Shown here: positions 26,419-35,486 of the stretch, one piece after another
Numbering within the stretch: position 1 is the stretch's first letter
How the letters are laid out: every line of letters starts with the position of its first letter
Source: Methanocorpusculum sp.
Lineage (GTDB): Archaea > Halobacteriota > Methanomicrobia > Methanomicrobiales > Methanocorpusculaceae
Reading direction: 5' to 3'
NCBI GenBank assembly: GCA_017408885.1
Contig: JAFQTT010000003.1
Location: forward strand, 186,001-250,000
Length of the DNA: 64,000 bases
Position numbers and translations under genes: made by a program
Notes under the pieces: model-generated
What the model was told of the DNA's origin: nothing
Database searches by the model: none
The model's input: only the letters and a program-made list of their open reading frames with translations

Positions 26419-27582
26419 TTACTCTAAAACCTCACCGTCAACGGTTCTGAAAAACTCTCTGACCTTCGGCTGCGAGGCAAACTCGCGAAGAGACAGTGTA
26501 CAGGCATAACTTCCGGCATTGGAAAACTCAATGAAGTCGCCAACCTCTGCCTTCGGCAGAGTGATATCGCGGGCAAACACATCAAAGCCCGAACAAAGAT
26601 TTCCGGTGATTGTTACAACTTCAGTCTCTGTTGAGTCATTCAGAACAGTAATCCCGCACGGCTTTTCGCAGGAGATAAGCGGCTCTGCCCCGCGGTTTAC
26701 CGGACCATAGAGCTTTGCTATATTGGCTGCTGCCGGGCGCAGGAATCCATTCATACCGCCTGATGCAATCAGATATGTCTTGCCCCGCGATACCTTCTTA
26801 TCCAAAACCCGCGTCCTGAAAACTCCTGCCTTTCCAACCAGATATCGTCCCGGCTCGATGATAAGACTTCTGGAAACATCAGCATACTTTTCGGTCAGTT
26901 TTCCAACAGCCGCACCGAGGGCTTCCATATCAAGCGGACTTTGTGTTTCCTCATCATATACAATGCCGCACCCGCTTCCAAGGTTCACCGTACCAATTGC
27001 AAACCCTTCCTTCTTCATACTGCGGGCAAGAGATAAGACGTTTTCATAATAGCGTGCAAGAATTTCCCATCCTAAATTCTGGGACTGAACATGAGTATGA
27101 ATGGAGGTGATTTGCACATTGGAGAGGTCTGGTATTTCTCCAAGAGATTCATAATCAATTCCAAACTGGGACGAGACGCCAAAAGGACTGTCCATTCCAA
27201 AAGGCGGATTTATGCGGATACCTATTTCAAATTTCCCGCCAAGCTCACCTGCAATTTTGTCGATTCTTAATAGCTCGCCGATGCTGTCTGCGATGATGCG
27301 GCTGCGGGGCAGCGCATAGCGGATGTCTTCGTCGGTTTTTCCGGGTGCGGAGTAGCTGATTTTCTCAGGAGACAGACCGTGTTTTACCGCAAGACGGACT
27401 TCGCCTGCAGATGCCGCGTCGATTCCGCAGTCATTTTTGATGAGTGTGTTTAAGATGTGCGGGTTCGGATTGGTTTTTGCTGAGTAGAAGAAGCTAAAGT
27501 TTGGAAACGTCTGTGCTAAGACACGAAGGTTTTCGAGAATGACAGCTTCATCATACAGGTAGTAGGCATCAGCATTCTGCAT
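26419..27582 (-). CDS. PLP-dependent fold III amino acid decarboxylase (LysA/ornithine decarboxylase-like)
   Basis: A 387-residue protein of the alanine-racemase-fold decarboxylases. FFYSAKTNPNP contains the PLP-binding lysine near residue 34, GSGCGI the glycine-rich phosphate loop, EPGRYLVG the cofactor pocket, and CSGFDVFARD and GSYACTLS the C-terminal substrate side. It could be diaminopimelate decarboxylase or a decarboxylase of a related amino acid; the SAKTN motif and short length look unlike typical LysA (YAxKAN). It lies 28 bases after cobA and directly before the DUF1624 gene. Confidence 0.75.
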   Translation of the reverse strand: MQNADAYYLYDEAVILENLRVLAQTFPNFSFFYSAKTNPNPHILNTLIKNDCGIDAASAGEVRLAVKHGLSPEKISYSAPGKTDEDIRYALPRSRIIADSIGELLRIDKIAGELGGKFEIGIRINPPFGMDSPFGVSSQFGIDYESLGEIPDLSNVQITSIHTHVQSQNLGWEILARYYENVLSLARSMKKEGFAIGTVNLGSGCGIVYDEETQSPLDMEALGAAVGKLTEKYADVSRSLIIEPGRYLVGKAGVFRTRVLDKKVSRGKTYLIASGGMNGFLRPAAANIAKLYGPVNRGAEPLISCEKPCGITVLNDSTETEVVTITGNLCSGFDVFARDITLPKAEVGDFIEFSNAGSYACTLSLREFASQPKVREFFRTVDGEVLE

Positions 27583-27610
27583 GATAGAAAATGGGCGCAG
27601 GCAGTATTTA

Positions 27611-28336
27611 TTATCCGCGGTAAAGGGATACTACTTCGCCTATCACAATGATGGCCGGAGCTTTGAAGCCGACTTCCTCTGCCTTTGCCGGAAGTTCTTC
27701 AAGCGTGGTACAGGTTACCCGCTGATTTTCCCGAAAGCCGTTTTCGATAACGGCGACTTTGGTCAGAGAATCCATGCCATTTTCGATAAGCCGCGTGGAA
27801 ATCTGCGGGATGTTTTTGACGCCCATGTAGATAACAATCGTCCCCGGGGACAGTGCAAGCCATGCCCAGTCAATCGCAGACTCCTCTTTTTCACTCTCGT
27901 GGCCGGTGATGAAAGTCACCGAGCTTGCAAAATCCCTGTGGGTTACCGGGATGCCGACGGATTCCGGAACTGCAATCCCGCTTGTTATTCCCGGAACTGC
28001 TTCAACGGGAATCCCCGCGGCACGAAGCGTTTCCATCTCCTCGCCCCCTCTTCCAAACACAAACGGATCGCCTCCTTTCAGTCTGACAACGTTTTTGCCG
28101 GCAGAAGCGAGACGCACCATAAGCGACTCTATCTCCTCCTGCGGCATCGTGTGATGTCCTCCCCATTTCCCGACATCAATCTTCTCTGCCTTTGCCGGAA
28201 GCGAGGATAGAATCTCCTCTCCCGGAAGCTGGTCATAGAGAATCACATCCGCTTTGTCAATCACCTCGCGGGCACGGAATGTGAGAAGCGAAAGTCCTCC
28301 AGGACCTGCGCCTACCAGATAGACTTTGCCGGTCAT
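27611..28336 (-). CDS. cobA: Uroporphyrinogen-III C-methyltransferase
   Basis: A 241-residue SAM methyltransferase that adds two methyls to uroporphyrinogen III, making precorrin-2 for siroheme, F430 and corrinoids. VYLVGAGPGGLSLLTFRA is the conserved start, VVRLKGGDPFVFGRGGEE the second signature, and PVTHRDFASSVTFITGH the substrate region; length is that of the stand-alone enzyme without a CysG N-domain. The start overlaps hemC by 4 bases. It is the last of six overlapping tetrapyrrole genes. Confidence 0.95.
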   Translation of the reverse strand: MTGKVYLVGAGPGGLSLLTFRAREVIDKADVILYDQLPGEEILSSLPAKAEKIDVGKWGGHHTMPQEEIESLMVRLASAGKNVVRLKGGDPFVFGRGGEEMETLRAAGIPVEAVPGITSGIAVPESVGIPVTHRDFASSVTFITGHESEKEESAIDWAWLALSPGTIVIYMGVKNIPQISTRLIENGMDSLTKVAVIENGFRENQRVTCTTLEELPAKAEEVGFKAPAIIVIGEVVSLYRG

Positions 28337-29226
28337 TCCCCCTCCACAGTACGGCGTGCTTCCTCGATTAAATCAGCGGCCTCTTCTCTTAACGCTCTGC
28401 CGACTGCACGAGCTTCCTCTATGGAAAAAACCTGCCCTTCAACACGTCGGGCACGCTTTCCGTCAAGCGAGAGCACTTCTGCTAAGATATGTCCTCCCTG
28501 ACAGTAAACTCCCTGCGGAGTAAAACAGCCTCCGCCAATCTCCTCCATAACAGCCCGCTCGGCTGCGGTGTCAAATGCCGTCTGCACGTCATTCAGCGGG
28601 GCAAATGCTTCACGGATTTCCTCGTTGTCGCGGGAAACAACAGCAATTGCCCCCTGATTTGGAGCCGGAACAAATGCATCAGCCGGAAGCCTGAAACCAT
28701 GAGCATGAATCCCAAGGCGTACAAGAGCCGCCTCAGCTAAAACAATGGCATCATACTCTCCTGCATCAAGTTTTGAAAGGCGGGTGTCGATGTTTCCTCT
28801 AAGATTTGCAACATGCATCTCAGGATACTTGTAATAGTATCTGAGAAGCTGAGCACGTCTTCGAAGAGAAGATGTTCCAATAGAAAACACCTCTTCAAGC
28901 GGCTTTTCCACAGCCAGAAAATCAAACGGAGGATCGCGTCTGAGAACTGCCGCAAGGGAAATCCCTTTGGGACGCTCTGCCGGAATGTCTTTCATGCTGT
29001 GGACTGCCGCATCAATTCTTCCATCTAAGATTGCATTGTCAAGCTCGCGGACAAAAAGTCCGTATCCTCCTGCTTCATGAAGTGCTTTATCAGTTACCCG
29101 GTCTCCGCGGGTTGAGATAATCTCAACCTCTGCTTCAACTCCGTTTGCTGCAAGTAAATCAACAACGCGTTTTGTCTGAGCAAGCGCGAGTTTGCTTCCA
29201 CGCGTTCCAATTCTTATTACAGACAT
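28333..29226 (-). CDS. hemC: Porphobilinogen deaminase (hydroxymethylbilane synthase)
   Basis: A 297-residue enzyme that joins four porphobilinogens into hydroxymethylbilane. [20 protein letters not shown] is the classic N-terminus; [14 protein letters not shown] holds the arginines for substrate; GGGCFTPQG contains the cysteine that carries the dipyrromethane cofactor. It overlaps hemL by 10 bases and cobA by 4. Confidence 0.96.
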   Translation of the reverse strand: MSVIRIGTRGSKLALAQTKRVVDLLAANGVEAEVEIISTRGDRVTDKALHEAGGYGLFVRELDNAILDGRIDAAVHSMKDIPAERPKGISLAAVLRRDPPFDFLAVEKPLEEVFSIGTSSLRRRAQLLRYYYKYPEMHVANLRGNIDTRLSKLDAGEYDAIVLAEAALVRLGIHAHGFRLPADAFVPAPNQGAIAVVSRDNEEIREAFAPLNDVQTAFDTAAERAVMEEIGGGCFTPQGVYCQGGHILAEVLSLDGKRARRVEGQVFSIEEARAVGRALREEAADLIEEARRTVEGE

Positions 29227-30473
29227 GCATACACCTCGCAGAGTTTGTTCACTGCTGTCTCGTCGTGCGCGAATGAGAGGAAGTTTGTCTCAAACTGAGA
29301 CGGGGGCAGGAAAACGCCGGAAGAGAGAGCACTCTCCCAGAACTTTCTAAAAGCCGCGGTATCCGATTCCTTTGCTTCGCGATAGTTCTTTGGAGCAGAC
29401 TTGCGGAAGAAATATTTGAACATCGAACCGCAGGAGACAAAACTCTCAGCATCCCCACGGATGCTGTCACGAATACGACATACTGCCGCCTCGGCATCCG
29501 CGTAGAGACCTGTATTTTCATGCAGGAAACGAAGGGCAGAAAGTCCTGCCGACATCGAAAGCGGGTTGGCGTTGAATGTTCCGGCATTGTAGACAGCACC
29601 CGATGGAGATACCATCTCCATAATTTCACGGCTTGCTCCAAACACACCAACGGGAAGTCCGCCGCCGACAATTTTTCCAAGCGTTGTGATGTCAGGCGTT
29701 ACACCAAACTTTACCTGAGCACCTCCGATTCCAAGCCGGTAACCTGTGATTACCTCATCGAAGATAAGAAGAACATCATGTGCTTTTGTGATTTCGCGGA
29801 CTGCTTCCAGGTATCCTTTCTCCGGCAGGATTGGACCAACATTTCCCATCACCGGCTCGATGATGAAAGCAGCGATGTTGTCATTTTTGGAGAGCATCTC
29901 CTCGAGGGCTTCGGCATCATTGTAGGCAACCTGCCTTGTTGCCGCCGCAAACTCAGGCGGAACACCTGCAGAGTCAGGAGTTCCATGCGTCAAAGCCCCG
30001 CTTCCGGCGGCAACCAGAACCGACTCATGCGCTCCGTGAAAGCCCCCTTCGACTTTTACAATCTCAGTCTTTCCGGAAAACCCACGGGCAAGCCGCAGAG
30101 CAGACAGGGTTGCTTCTGTCCCGGTGGAAACAAAGCGAACCATATCAAGAGACGGATAGTCAGATGTTACAATGCGGGCAAGCTCTACTTCGAGCTTAGA
30201 CGGTGTGCCGAAAAGTGTACCTCTGGTTAACTGATCTGAAACAGCTTCTGTAACAGACGGATGAGCGTGACCTAAAAGAAGCGGACCGTATCCTAAACAG
30301 CAGTCGATGTACTCGAGCCCGTCAACTGTTTTAAGCCTGCAGCCCGAAGCCGAAGCTGTATAGAACGGATAGGGCTGAATTGCTCTGACCGGACTTGCAA
30401 CGCCTCCTGGAAGAAGTGTTTTTGCTTCTTCGAAAAGTTTGCGGCTCTTTTCACCGCAGACAGCATCATTCAT
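29217..30473 (-). CDS. hemL: Glutamate-1-semialdehyde 2,1-aminomutase
   Basis: A 418-residue PLP enzyme converting glutamate-1-semialdehyde to 5-aminolevulinate. [20 protein letters not shown] begins the protein, [13 protein letters not shown] binds the cofactor, and [20 protein letters not shown] carries the PLP lysine. It overlaps hemB by 8 bases and hemC by 10. Confidence 0.96.
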   Translation of the reverse strand: MNDAVCGEKSRKLFEEAKTLLPGGVASPVRAIQPYPFYTASASGCRLKTVDGLEYIDCCLGYGPLLLGHAHPSVTEAVSDQLTRGTLFGTPSKLEVELARIVTSDYPSLDMVRFVSTGTEATLSALRLARGFSGKTEIVKVEGGFHGAHESVLVAAGSGALTHGTPDSAGVPPEFAAATRQVAYNDAEALEEMLSKNDNIAAFIIEPVMGNVGPILPEKGYLEAVREITKAHDVLLIFDEVITGYRLGIGGAQVKFGVTPDITTLGKIVGGGLPVGVFGASREIMEMVSPSGAVYNAGTFNANPLSMSAGLSALRFLHENTGLYADAEAAVCRIRDSIRGDAESFVSCGSMFKYFFRKSAPKNYREAKESDTAAFRKFWESALSSGVFLPPSQFETNFLSFAHDETAVNKLCEVYACL

Positions 30474-31431
30474 TAAGCCACCTCAGGATATCTCGGGTGT
30501 AGTAAGTTATGATAAGGTCTGCCCCTGCACGTTTTATGGAGGTCATGGCCTCCATTACAACCTTTTTCTCATCAATCCAGCCGTTTGCGGCAGCGGCTTT
30601 AATCATCGCATACTCTCCTGAAACATGATATGCAGCAACCGGCAATCCAAGAGAGTGGATATCTGCTAAGACATCCAGATAGAAGGTTGCAGGCTTTACC
30701 ATCAGAATATCCGCACCTTCTTCTGCGTCAAGTTCACTCTCGCGGAAAGCCTCGCGGGCATTTGCCGGATTCATCTGATAGCTCTGCCGATCTCCGAAGG
30801 AAAAACCTGAATCCGCGGCCTCGCGGAACGGTCCGTAAAGCGATGAGGCAAACTTCGTGCTGTAGGACATAATCGGGATGTTTGAGAATCCTTCATAATC
30901 GAGCGCTTCGCGAATCGCTGACACCATCCCGTCAAGCATACATGACGGAGCGACCATATCAGCCCCTGCTTTTGCCTGAGAGACTGCGATTTTCTGCATC
31001 AGAAGAAGTGATTCATCATTATCAAGCTCTCCCTCCCGAATAATTCCGCAGTGTCCGTGAGATGTGTACTCACAGGCACAAAGGTCAGTGATTACAACAA
31101 GCCTCGGCTCTGCCGCCTTCATTGCTGATACCGCACGCTGGATTACCCCGTCTTCTGCAAAAGCCTGCGTTGCACATGCATCCTTTTCTCTGGGGATGCC
31201 GAAGAGAATTACAGACCTGACACCTTCTGCATAGAGTGTTTTGGCAAGCGGCTCTGCTGCAGAAAGCGGATATCTAACCTGCCCTGGCATGGATGAGATT
31301 GGAACTTCCTCTTTAGCTGCTTCATCGAAGAAGAGCGGAAGGCAGAATGCCTCAGGGGAGAGTCTGGTTTCTGTGAAAATCGGACGAAGGATGTCGCGTC
31401 TTAAGCGGCGCATGCGGGTTTTCGGGTACAT
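30466..31431 (-). CDS. hemB: 5-aminolevulinate dehydratase (porphobilinogen synthase)
   Basis: A 321-residue enzyme that condenses two aminolevulinates to porphobilinogen. The zinc site is visible in [15 protein letters not shown] with three cysteines, so this is the zinc type. [25 protein letters not shown] and [12 protein letters not shown] carry active-site lysines. I use ATG 31431, which overlaps the last base of the hemA stop; an upstream in-frame ATG at 31515 lies inside hemA and adds an unrelated leader. Confidence 0.96.
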   Translation of the reverse strand: MYPKTRMRRLRRDILRPIFTETRLSPEAFCLPLFFDEAAKEEVPISSMPGQVRYPLSAAEPLAKTLYAEGVRSVILFGIPREKDACATQAFAEDGVIQRAVSAMKAAEPRLVVITDLCACEYTSHGHCGIIREGELDNDESLLLMQKIAVSQAKAGADMVAPSCMLDGMVSAIREALDYEGFSNIPIMSYSTKFASSLYGPFREAADSGFSFGDRQSYQMNPANAREAFRESELDAEEGADILMVKPATFYLDVLADIHSLGLPVAAYHVSGEYAMIKAAAANGWIDEKKVVMEAMTSIKRAGADLIITYYTRDILRWLNE

Positions 31432-32657
31432 TATGGTTTCCTCGCGGTGATGGTGGTAACAAGGGATTTTGCTTTGTCTATGCGGCTTTCTTCTGCGAAA
31501 CGGCGAACAGCACAACTTGTGTCATCAAGGAGTTTCTTTGTAAGAGACAGGGAGAATTTTTCGAGAGTCTCTTCGATGTCAGAACCGTTTCTAATTGCCC
31601 GAAGAGCTTTTTCAGCCTCACGGGAACGGATGTCTTCAGCCCATGAGTAGAGTTCTGACAATACATCCCCTGCGGCTGTGCGTTTGATGATTCTGATGTA
31701 TTCCGGAAGGTATTCGCGGATGAGTTCTTCTGCTGTCCGGATTTCTTTTTTACGGGATGCAAGATTTCTCTTTGAGATTCCTTTCAGGTCATCGATTGTG
31801 TAAAGAGATACTCCTGAGATATCAGCACAGGCATACTCGATGTCCGGCGGAGATGCAATATCAATCATGAGAAGTTTTCGAGGAGCATCGTCAAGCGGCC
31901 AGAGACGCTTTTCCATGATTTTGGAGATTGGTTCTGCACGGATAATTTCGTGAGGGGCTGATGTACATGAGATTACCACATCCGCTTCTGCAAGGCATGA
32001 GTACATCTGGTCAAGCCGCATGGCTCGCCCTCCAATTTCAGCCGCCAAAGCGGCAGCAGTCTCATAGCTTCGGTTTGCAACATAGATTGCTTTGATGTCT
32101 TTTTCGGAAAGTGCACGGGCAACAAGTTTTCCGGTCTCGCCTCCTCCGACAACTAAGATATTTCTTCCGTCAAGTCCTCCAATTTCTTCTTCAGCCAGAA
32201 GGACTGCGGCAGAACCAACAGATACAGCCCCGCGGTTGATTGCGGTCTTTTGGCGAACCAGAACACCGAAGCGGACTGCCGCTGTAATGCAGGCAGAGAT
32301 TACGTCATCGACGCACCCTGCTTCTTCTGCTGTCAGCAGGGCTTTTTTCATCTGTCCAAGGATTTGGTCTTCGCCTACGATAAGTGATTTTGTTCCTGAG
32401 GCAAGTTCCAAGAGATGAAGCAGAACGTCTTCTCCTTCCAGAATAGTGAAGCCTTCCTTTCCCTGTGATTCGAGAAATGCTGATAGAGCATCTCCGCTTT
32501 TACGGGATAGAATTTCTATTCTGTTGCAGGTTTGCAGAAGAAGAGCGGGCGAAGATGCAGTTTTGTAGAACTCAGTTTCATCAAAGATGCGGTCTGCAAG
32601 CTCTGCGCTGCTGTGGTTTTCGTGAGATAAGACAGCAAGAGAGAGCGAGCTGCTCAT
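31431..32657 (-). CDS. hemA: Glutamyl-tRNA reductase
   Basis: A 408-residue NADPH enzyme that begins C5-pathway tetrapyrrole synthesis by reducing glutamyl-tRNA. LLQTCNRIEIL contains the catalytic cysteine, GEDQILGQMKKA the tRNA/substrate motif, NILVVGGGETGKLVARAL the NADPH fold, and a C-terminal dimer domain follows. It overlaps the precorrin-2 dehydrogenase stop by 4 bases and hemB by 1. Confidence 0.96.
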   Translation of the reverse strand: MSSSLSLAVLSHENHSSAELADRIFDETEFYKTASSPALLLQTCNRIEILSRKSGDALSAFLESQGKEGFTILEGEDVLLHLLELASGTKSLIVGEDQILGQMKKALLTAEEAGCVDDVISACITAAVRFGVLVRQKTAINRGAVSVGSAAVLLAEEEIGGLDGRNILVVGGGETGKLVARALSEKDIKAIYVANRSYETAAALAAEIGGRAMRLDQMYSCLAEADVVISCTSAPHEIIRAEPISKIMEKRLWPLDDAPRKLLMIDIASPPDIEYACADISGVSLYTIDDLKGISKRNLASRKKEIRTAEELIREYLPEYIRIIKRTAAGDVLSELYSWAEDIRSREAEKALRAIRNGSDIEETLEKFSLSLTKKLLDDTSCAVRRFAEESRIDKAKSLVTTITARKP

Positions 32658-33250
32658 ATGTTCCTCCTTGCAAGGCTTAAGGCGGCATCAAAATCATTTG
32701 AGTCCAGAGCTTTCCAGACCGCATCATCTTCGAGAACGGCACGAAGGATTTCGGCTCTGTGTTTCTGTTCTGGGACAGTGTTTTTGAGTTCTGCACGAAG
32801 GGTTTCCTGCAGTTCCACCATTTTTGAAAATGACGGAAGGTCTGCATTTATTTTATCCCGAATGAAAGCCGCAGCAGCCGGGGCTTTTCCATTTGTGGAG
32901 ACGGCAAGAGTATAGTTTTCTTCGAAAACAGATGCCGGGATTAAGAAATTTCCAATGCCTGTTGCGCTGTTGTATAATTTATTGAGTGAAGCGGCGGCAG
33001 AGCAGATTCTCTCGTTTTCTCCAGCAGAAGCTGTTGCCGCGATTATTATATCGAAATCGGATAAGTTTTCCAGAGCTGTGTCTGATAAAACAAGCTCTTT
33101 GCAGTGCCCTGCAAAATACTCTGCTTTCCGCTGACCGACAGCACCTGTTCCTATCACAAGTACGCGGGATGTCGAGAGATCTAACATCAGCGGAATCATA
33201 TAGTGTGATTGGTCTGATTCTGACTTAAACATACTCTTCTGTAACTCCAT
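32654..33250 (-). CDS. Precorrin-2 dehydrogenase (sirohydrochlorin-forming)
   Basis: A 198-residue Met8p/CysG-N-type protein. IPLMLDLSTSRVLVIGTGAV is the NAD-binding start and the rest matches the dimerisation/chelatase-like domain. It oxidises precorrin-2 to sirohydrochlorin, the branch point to siroheme, F430 and cobalamin; ferrochelatase activity is possible but unproven. Its start is uncertain: ATG 33250 and ATG 33232 both lie shortly after a TATA-like element at about 33290-33300, while the GTG at 33286 is too close to the promoter. It is first in the hem run and divergent from cbiX. Confidence 0.83.
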   Translation of the reverse strand: MELQKSMFKSESDQSHYMIPLMLDLSTSRVLVIGTGAVGQRKAEYFAGHCKELVLSDTALENLSDFDIIIAATASAGENERICSAAASLNKLYNSATGIGNFLIPASVFEENYTLAVSTNGKAPAAAAFIRDKINADLPSFSKMVELQETLRAELKNTVPEQKHRAEILRAVLEDDAVWKALDSNDFDAALSLARRNI

Positions 33251-33333
33251 CGATTCAGACGGCAATGCAGAACTCAACATTGACACCTATGCTAAATAAA
33301 ATTGATATTATTGTAAAATAAACATATCGTTGG
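33251..33333. promoter_or_regulatory. Divergent promoter between precorrin-2 dehydrogenase and cbiX
   Basis: An AT-rich 83-base spacer. On minus, TTTTATTTA (about 33290-33300) is a TATA candidate for the hem run. On plus, TGATATTATTGTAAAATAAA precedes cbiX. The sequence at 33312-33324 (TGTAAAATAAACA) resembles the palindrome before cbiT at 10 of 13 positions. Confidence 0.5.
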
Positions 33334-33741
33334 ATGACAAAACACGGACTCCTGATTATAGGTCACGGAAGCAGACTTGAGTATGGAAAAGAGCTCATCT
33401 TAGAGACTGCAAAAATGATCTCTGAAAAAACAGATGAGTATACAATCATCACCTGTTCTATGGAATTTAACGAGCCGAATGTAGAGGAAGGACTTGCTGC
33501 AATGAGGGAAGAAGAGATTGATTATCTGGTTGCAGTCCCTATGTTTCTTGCAAAAGGAATTCACGTTCTCCACGACATTCCAGAGATTTTAGGGCTTAAG
33601 GAGGGAGAATTCAGAGGTGAATTCACCCTTGCAGACGGAAAGAGTGTACCTCTGATTTATGCAGGTCCTCTTGGCTGTGACCCTCTTCTTGCAGACATGA
33701 TGATGAAGAATGCAAAAACCGCAGTCGAAACCTATCTCTAA
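33334..33741 (+). CDS. cbiX: Sirohydrochlorin cobalto/nickel chelatase, short form
   Basis: A 135-residue CbiX-S type chelatase. GLLIIGHGSRLEYGKELILE gives the first metal histidine, and AVPMFLAKGIHVLHDIPEIL the second site. In methanogens this short enzyme (CfbA) inserts nickel for F430 and cobalt for cobalamin, acting as a homodimer. Context with both corrin genes and hem genes supports either role. No ribosome-binding site precedes the ATG, so the mRNA may be near leaderless. Confidence 0.93.
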   Translation: MTKHGLLIIGHGSRLEYGKELILETAKMISEKTDEYTIITCSMEFNEPNVEEGLAAMREEEIDYLVAVPMFLAKGIHVLHDIPEILGLKEGEFRGEFTLADGKSVPLIYAGPLGCDPLLADMMMKNAKTAVETYL

Positions 33742-33872
33742 ACTGCGAGGGGCAAAAAAATAGCCTCAAACAACTTTTTTTCTGTTGATTTATGATACCC
33801 AAATTATCCCGGGACGTTTAGATTTACAATGCCGCCGAACACAAATAAATATTAGTTAACAAAATATTAATT

Positions 33873-34565
33873 ATGCACATTATGGAGGGCTATCTGCCAA
33901 TCGAATGGTGTATATTCTGGGCTGTCATCTCAGTTCCGTTTATCCTCATTGGTCTCTGGCAGATGAAGAAACTGATCCAGAAGGATCGGAAAGTGTTGCC
34001 GTTAATGGCAGTGTGCGGTGCATTCGTCTTCGTACTGTCTGCATTGAAAATCCCGTCGGTCACAGGAAGCTGTTCCCACCCAACCGGAACCGGTTTATCC
34101 TCAGCATTCTTCGGACCGTTTGTCACGTCCGTTCTCGGAACCATCGTCCTGCTTTTCCAGGCAATCCTTCTTGCTCACGGAGGACTTACCACCTTAGGTG
34201 CAAACGTCTTCTCGATGGCAATCTTTGGTCCGCTTGTAGCATGGGCGGTTTTCCTTGGCCTTAGAAAGCTCAAACTCGGACTTGGTCTTTCTGTCGGTAT
34301 CACCGCAGGAGTTGCAAACCTGGTAACCTACTCTCTTACCGCTCTGCAGCTCGCACTTGCATTCCCGGTTGACGGAAGCATTCTTTCCGCCTTCGTTGCA
34401 TTTGCAGGTATCTTCGCAGTAACCCAGATTCCGCTCGCAATTATTGAGGGAGTAATCTGCGGTCTTGTTGCAAAGTTCGTTGTCCGTGTTAAGCCGGATA
34501 TCTTAAAGACTCTCGGAATCATCGAAGATGAAGAGATTGCAAAGATTCAGGGTGAGGCAGCATGA
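33873..34565 (+). CDS. cbiM: Cobalt ECF transporter substrate-binding membrane protein CbiM
   Basis: A 230-residue membrane protein with six to seven helices. MHIMEGYLP is the hallmark N-terminus in which the amino group, His2 and a later histidine (SCSHPTGTGLSSAFFGP) bind the metal ion. It is the S component of the energy-coupling-factor cobalt importer with CbiN, CbiQ and CbiO. TATA-like AAATAAATATTA at about 33843-33854 sits 25 bases before the ATG, giving a leaderless mRNA, which keeps Met1 and His2 at the exact N-terminus. The stop overlaps cbiN by 4 bases. Confidence 0.95.
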   Translation: MHIMEGYLPIEWCIFWAVISVPFILIGLWQMKKLIQKDRKVLPLMAVCGAFVFVLSALKIPSVTGSCSHPTGTGLSSAFFGPFVTSVLGTIVLLFQAILLAHGGLTTLGANVFSMAIFGPLVAWAVFLGLRKLKLGLGLSVGITAGVANLVTYSLTALQLALAFPVDGSILSAFVAFAGIFAVTQIPLAIIEGVICGLVAKFVVRVKPDILKTLGIIEDEEIAKIQGEAA

Positions 34566-34852
34566 AACGTTCAACTCTTGAAATTGTTATCGGACTTGTT
34601 GTAATTCTTGCATTAGTCGTTGGAGCACTCGCATTCGCAGGAGAGGCAGAATGGGGAGGTGCTGACGGAAATGCAGCAGGATTAATCGATGAGACCGGTT
34701 ATACTCCATGGTACGAATCCACATTATGGTCCCCGCCAAGCGGTGAAGTTGAATCATTAATCTTCGCACTTCAGGCAGCATTCGGTGCCGGAATCTCCTG
34801 CCTTATCTTCGGATACTGGGCCGGACAGAGAAAAGCTGCAAGAAAAGACTGA
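34562..34852 (+). CDS. cbiN: Cobalt transporter accessory protein CbiN
   Basis: A 96-residue protein with two membrane helices: residues 8-27 (IVIGLVVILALVVGALAFAG) and about 66-86 (LIFALQAAFGAGISCLIFGY), joined by an extracytoplasmic loop. CbiN helps load cobalt into CbiM. Order cbiM-cbiN with a 4-base overlap is standard; cbiQ and cbiO are about 6 kb away on the other strand. Confidence 0.94.
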   Translation: MKRSTLEIVIGLVVILALVVGALAFAGEAEWGGADGNAAGLIDETGYTPWYESTLWSPPSGEVESLIFALQAAFGAGISCLIFGYWAGQRKAARKD

Positions 34853-34854
34853 GC

Positions 34855-34871
34855 TGTTGTATAATACAACA
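34855..34871. repeat. Perfect 17-bp palindrome after cbiN
   Basis: TGTTGTATAATACAACA is a perfect palindrome with an 8-bp arm around a central A, starting 3 bases after the cbiN stop. It could be a weak AT-rich terminator of cbiMN or a protein-binding site; convergent cbiE ends 49 bases further. Confidence 0.7.
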
Positions 34872-34919
34872 CCTCACATTTACACTCTTAAGAACGGAAC
34901 AAAAAAATAGTTTTATTTT

Positions 34920-35486
34920 TTAGTATCCGCAGACTACACAAAATAGTCTGGAGACAGGAGACGGAGGATTGGAAGAAGTACCTTCCACAACCGTTTCCGT
35001 CTCATATCCCAAATTGGAACACACAGCGATTTTTGTATCAGGCAGAAGAGATGCCGCAAGTTCTTCTATTGAGAATTCAGGGTCTGCAATCAGGAAAACC
35101 GAATGACCGTTTCTGATATCTGCCGCAGCTTTTGAAATTGCTTCGGCATGATTTTTACCATGAGCATTAACTATTGCAGTGTTTGTCCAGGGGATGTGGA
35201 GTTTTGCATAGGCTGCCTGCATCGAAGAAATACCCGGAATTACATCTCCCGGCAGATATCCAAGACCTGCCATTAAGGGGTCTCCAGTTGAGAGAATAAC
35301 TGCATCCTCCGGTAAAGAGCGAAGAGCTTTGTAATCTGTAATCTCATGAACTTCCGCACTGGAAATATATTCGCCTGCAAGTTCAATTGCCCGAAGTGAG
35401 CCGAAGACAAGCTCTGCATTCCGCAGAACAGAAATGCCCTCTTCTGTTATCATGCCGGGACCGCACCCGACTCCAATTATTTTCAT
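34920..35486 (-). CDS. cbiE: Cobalt-precorrin-7 C5-methyltransferase CbiE
   Basis: A 188-residue tetrapyrrole methylase. IIGVGCGPGMITEEGISVLR is the N-terminal SAM-site loop and AVILSTGDPLMAGLGYLPGD the second signature. It methylates C5 with CbiT acting at C15. CbiE and CbiT are separate here, as in most archaea. It overlaps cbiD by 4 bases and is the last gene in the cbiT-to-cbiE run. Confidence 0.93.
   Translation of the reverse strand: MKIIGVGCGPGMITEEGISVLRNAELVFGSLRAIELAGEYISSAEVHEITDYKALRSLPEDAVILSTGDPLMAGLGYLPGDVIPGISSMQAAYAKLHIPWTNTAIVNAHGKNHAEAISKAAADIRNGHSVFLIADPEFSIEELAASLLPDTKIAVCSNLGYETETVVEGTSSNPPSPVSRLFCVVCGY

Noticed and set aside
33742-33872. Cobalamin riboswitch before cbiMN
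   Set aside because: No B12-box (GCCACTG-type) sequence and the transcript appears leaderless.
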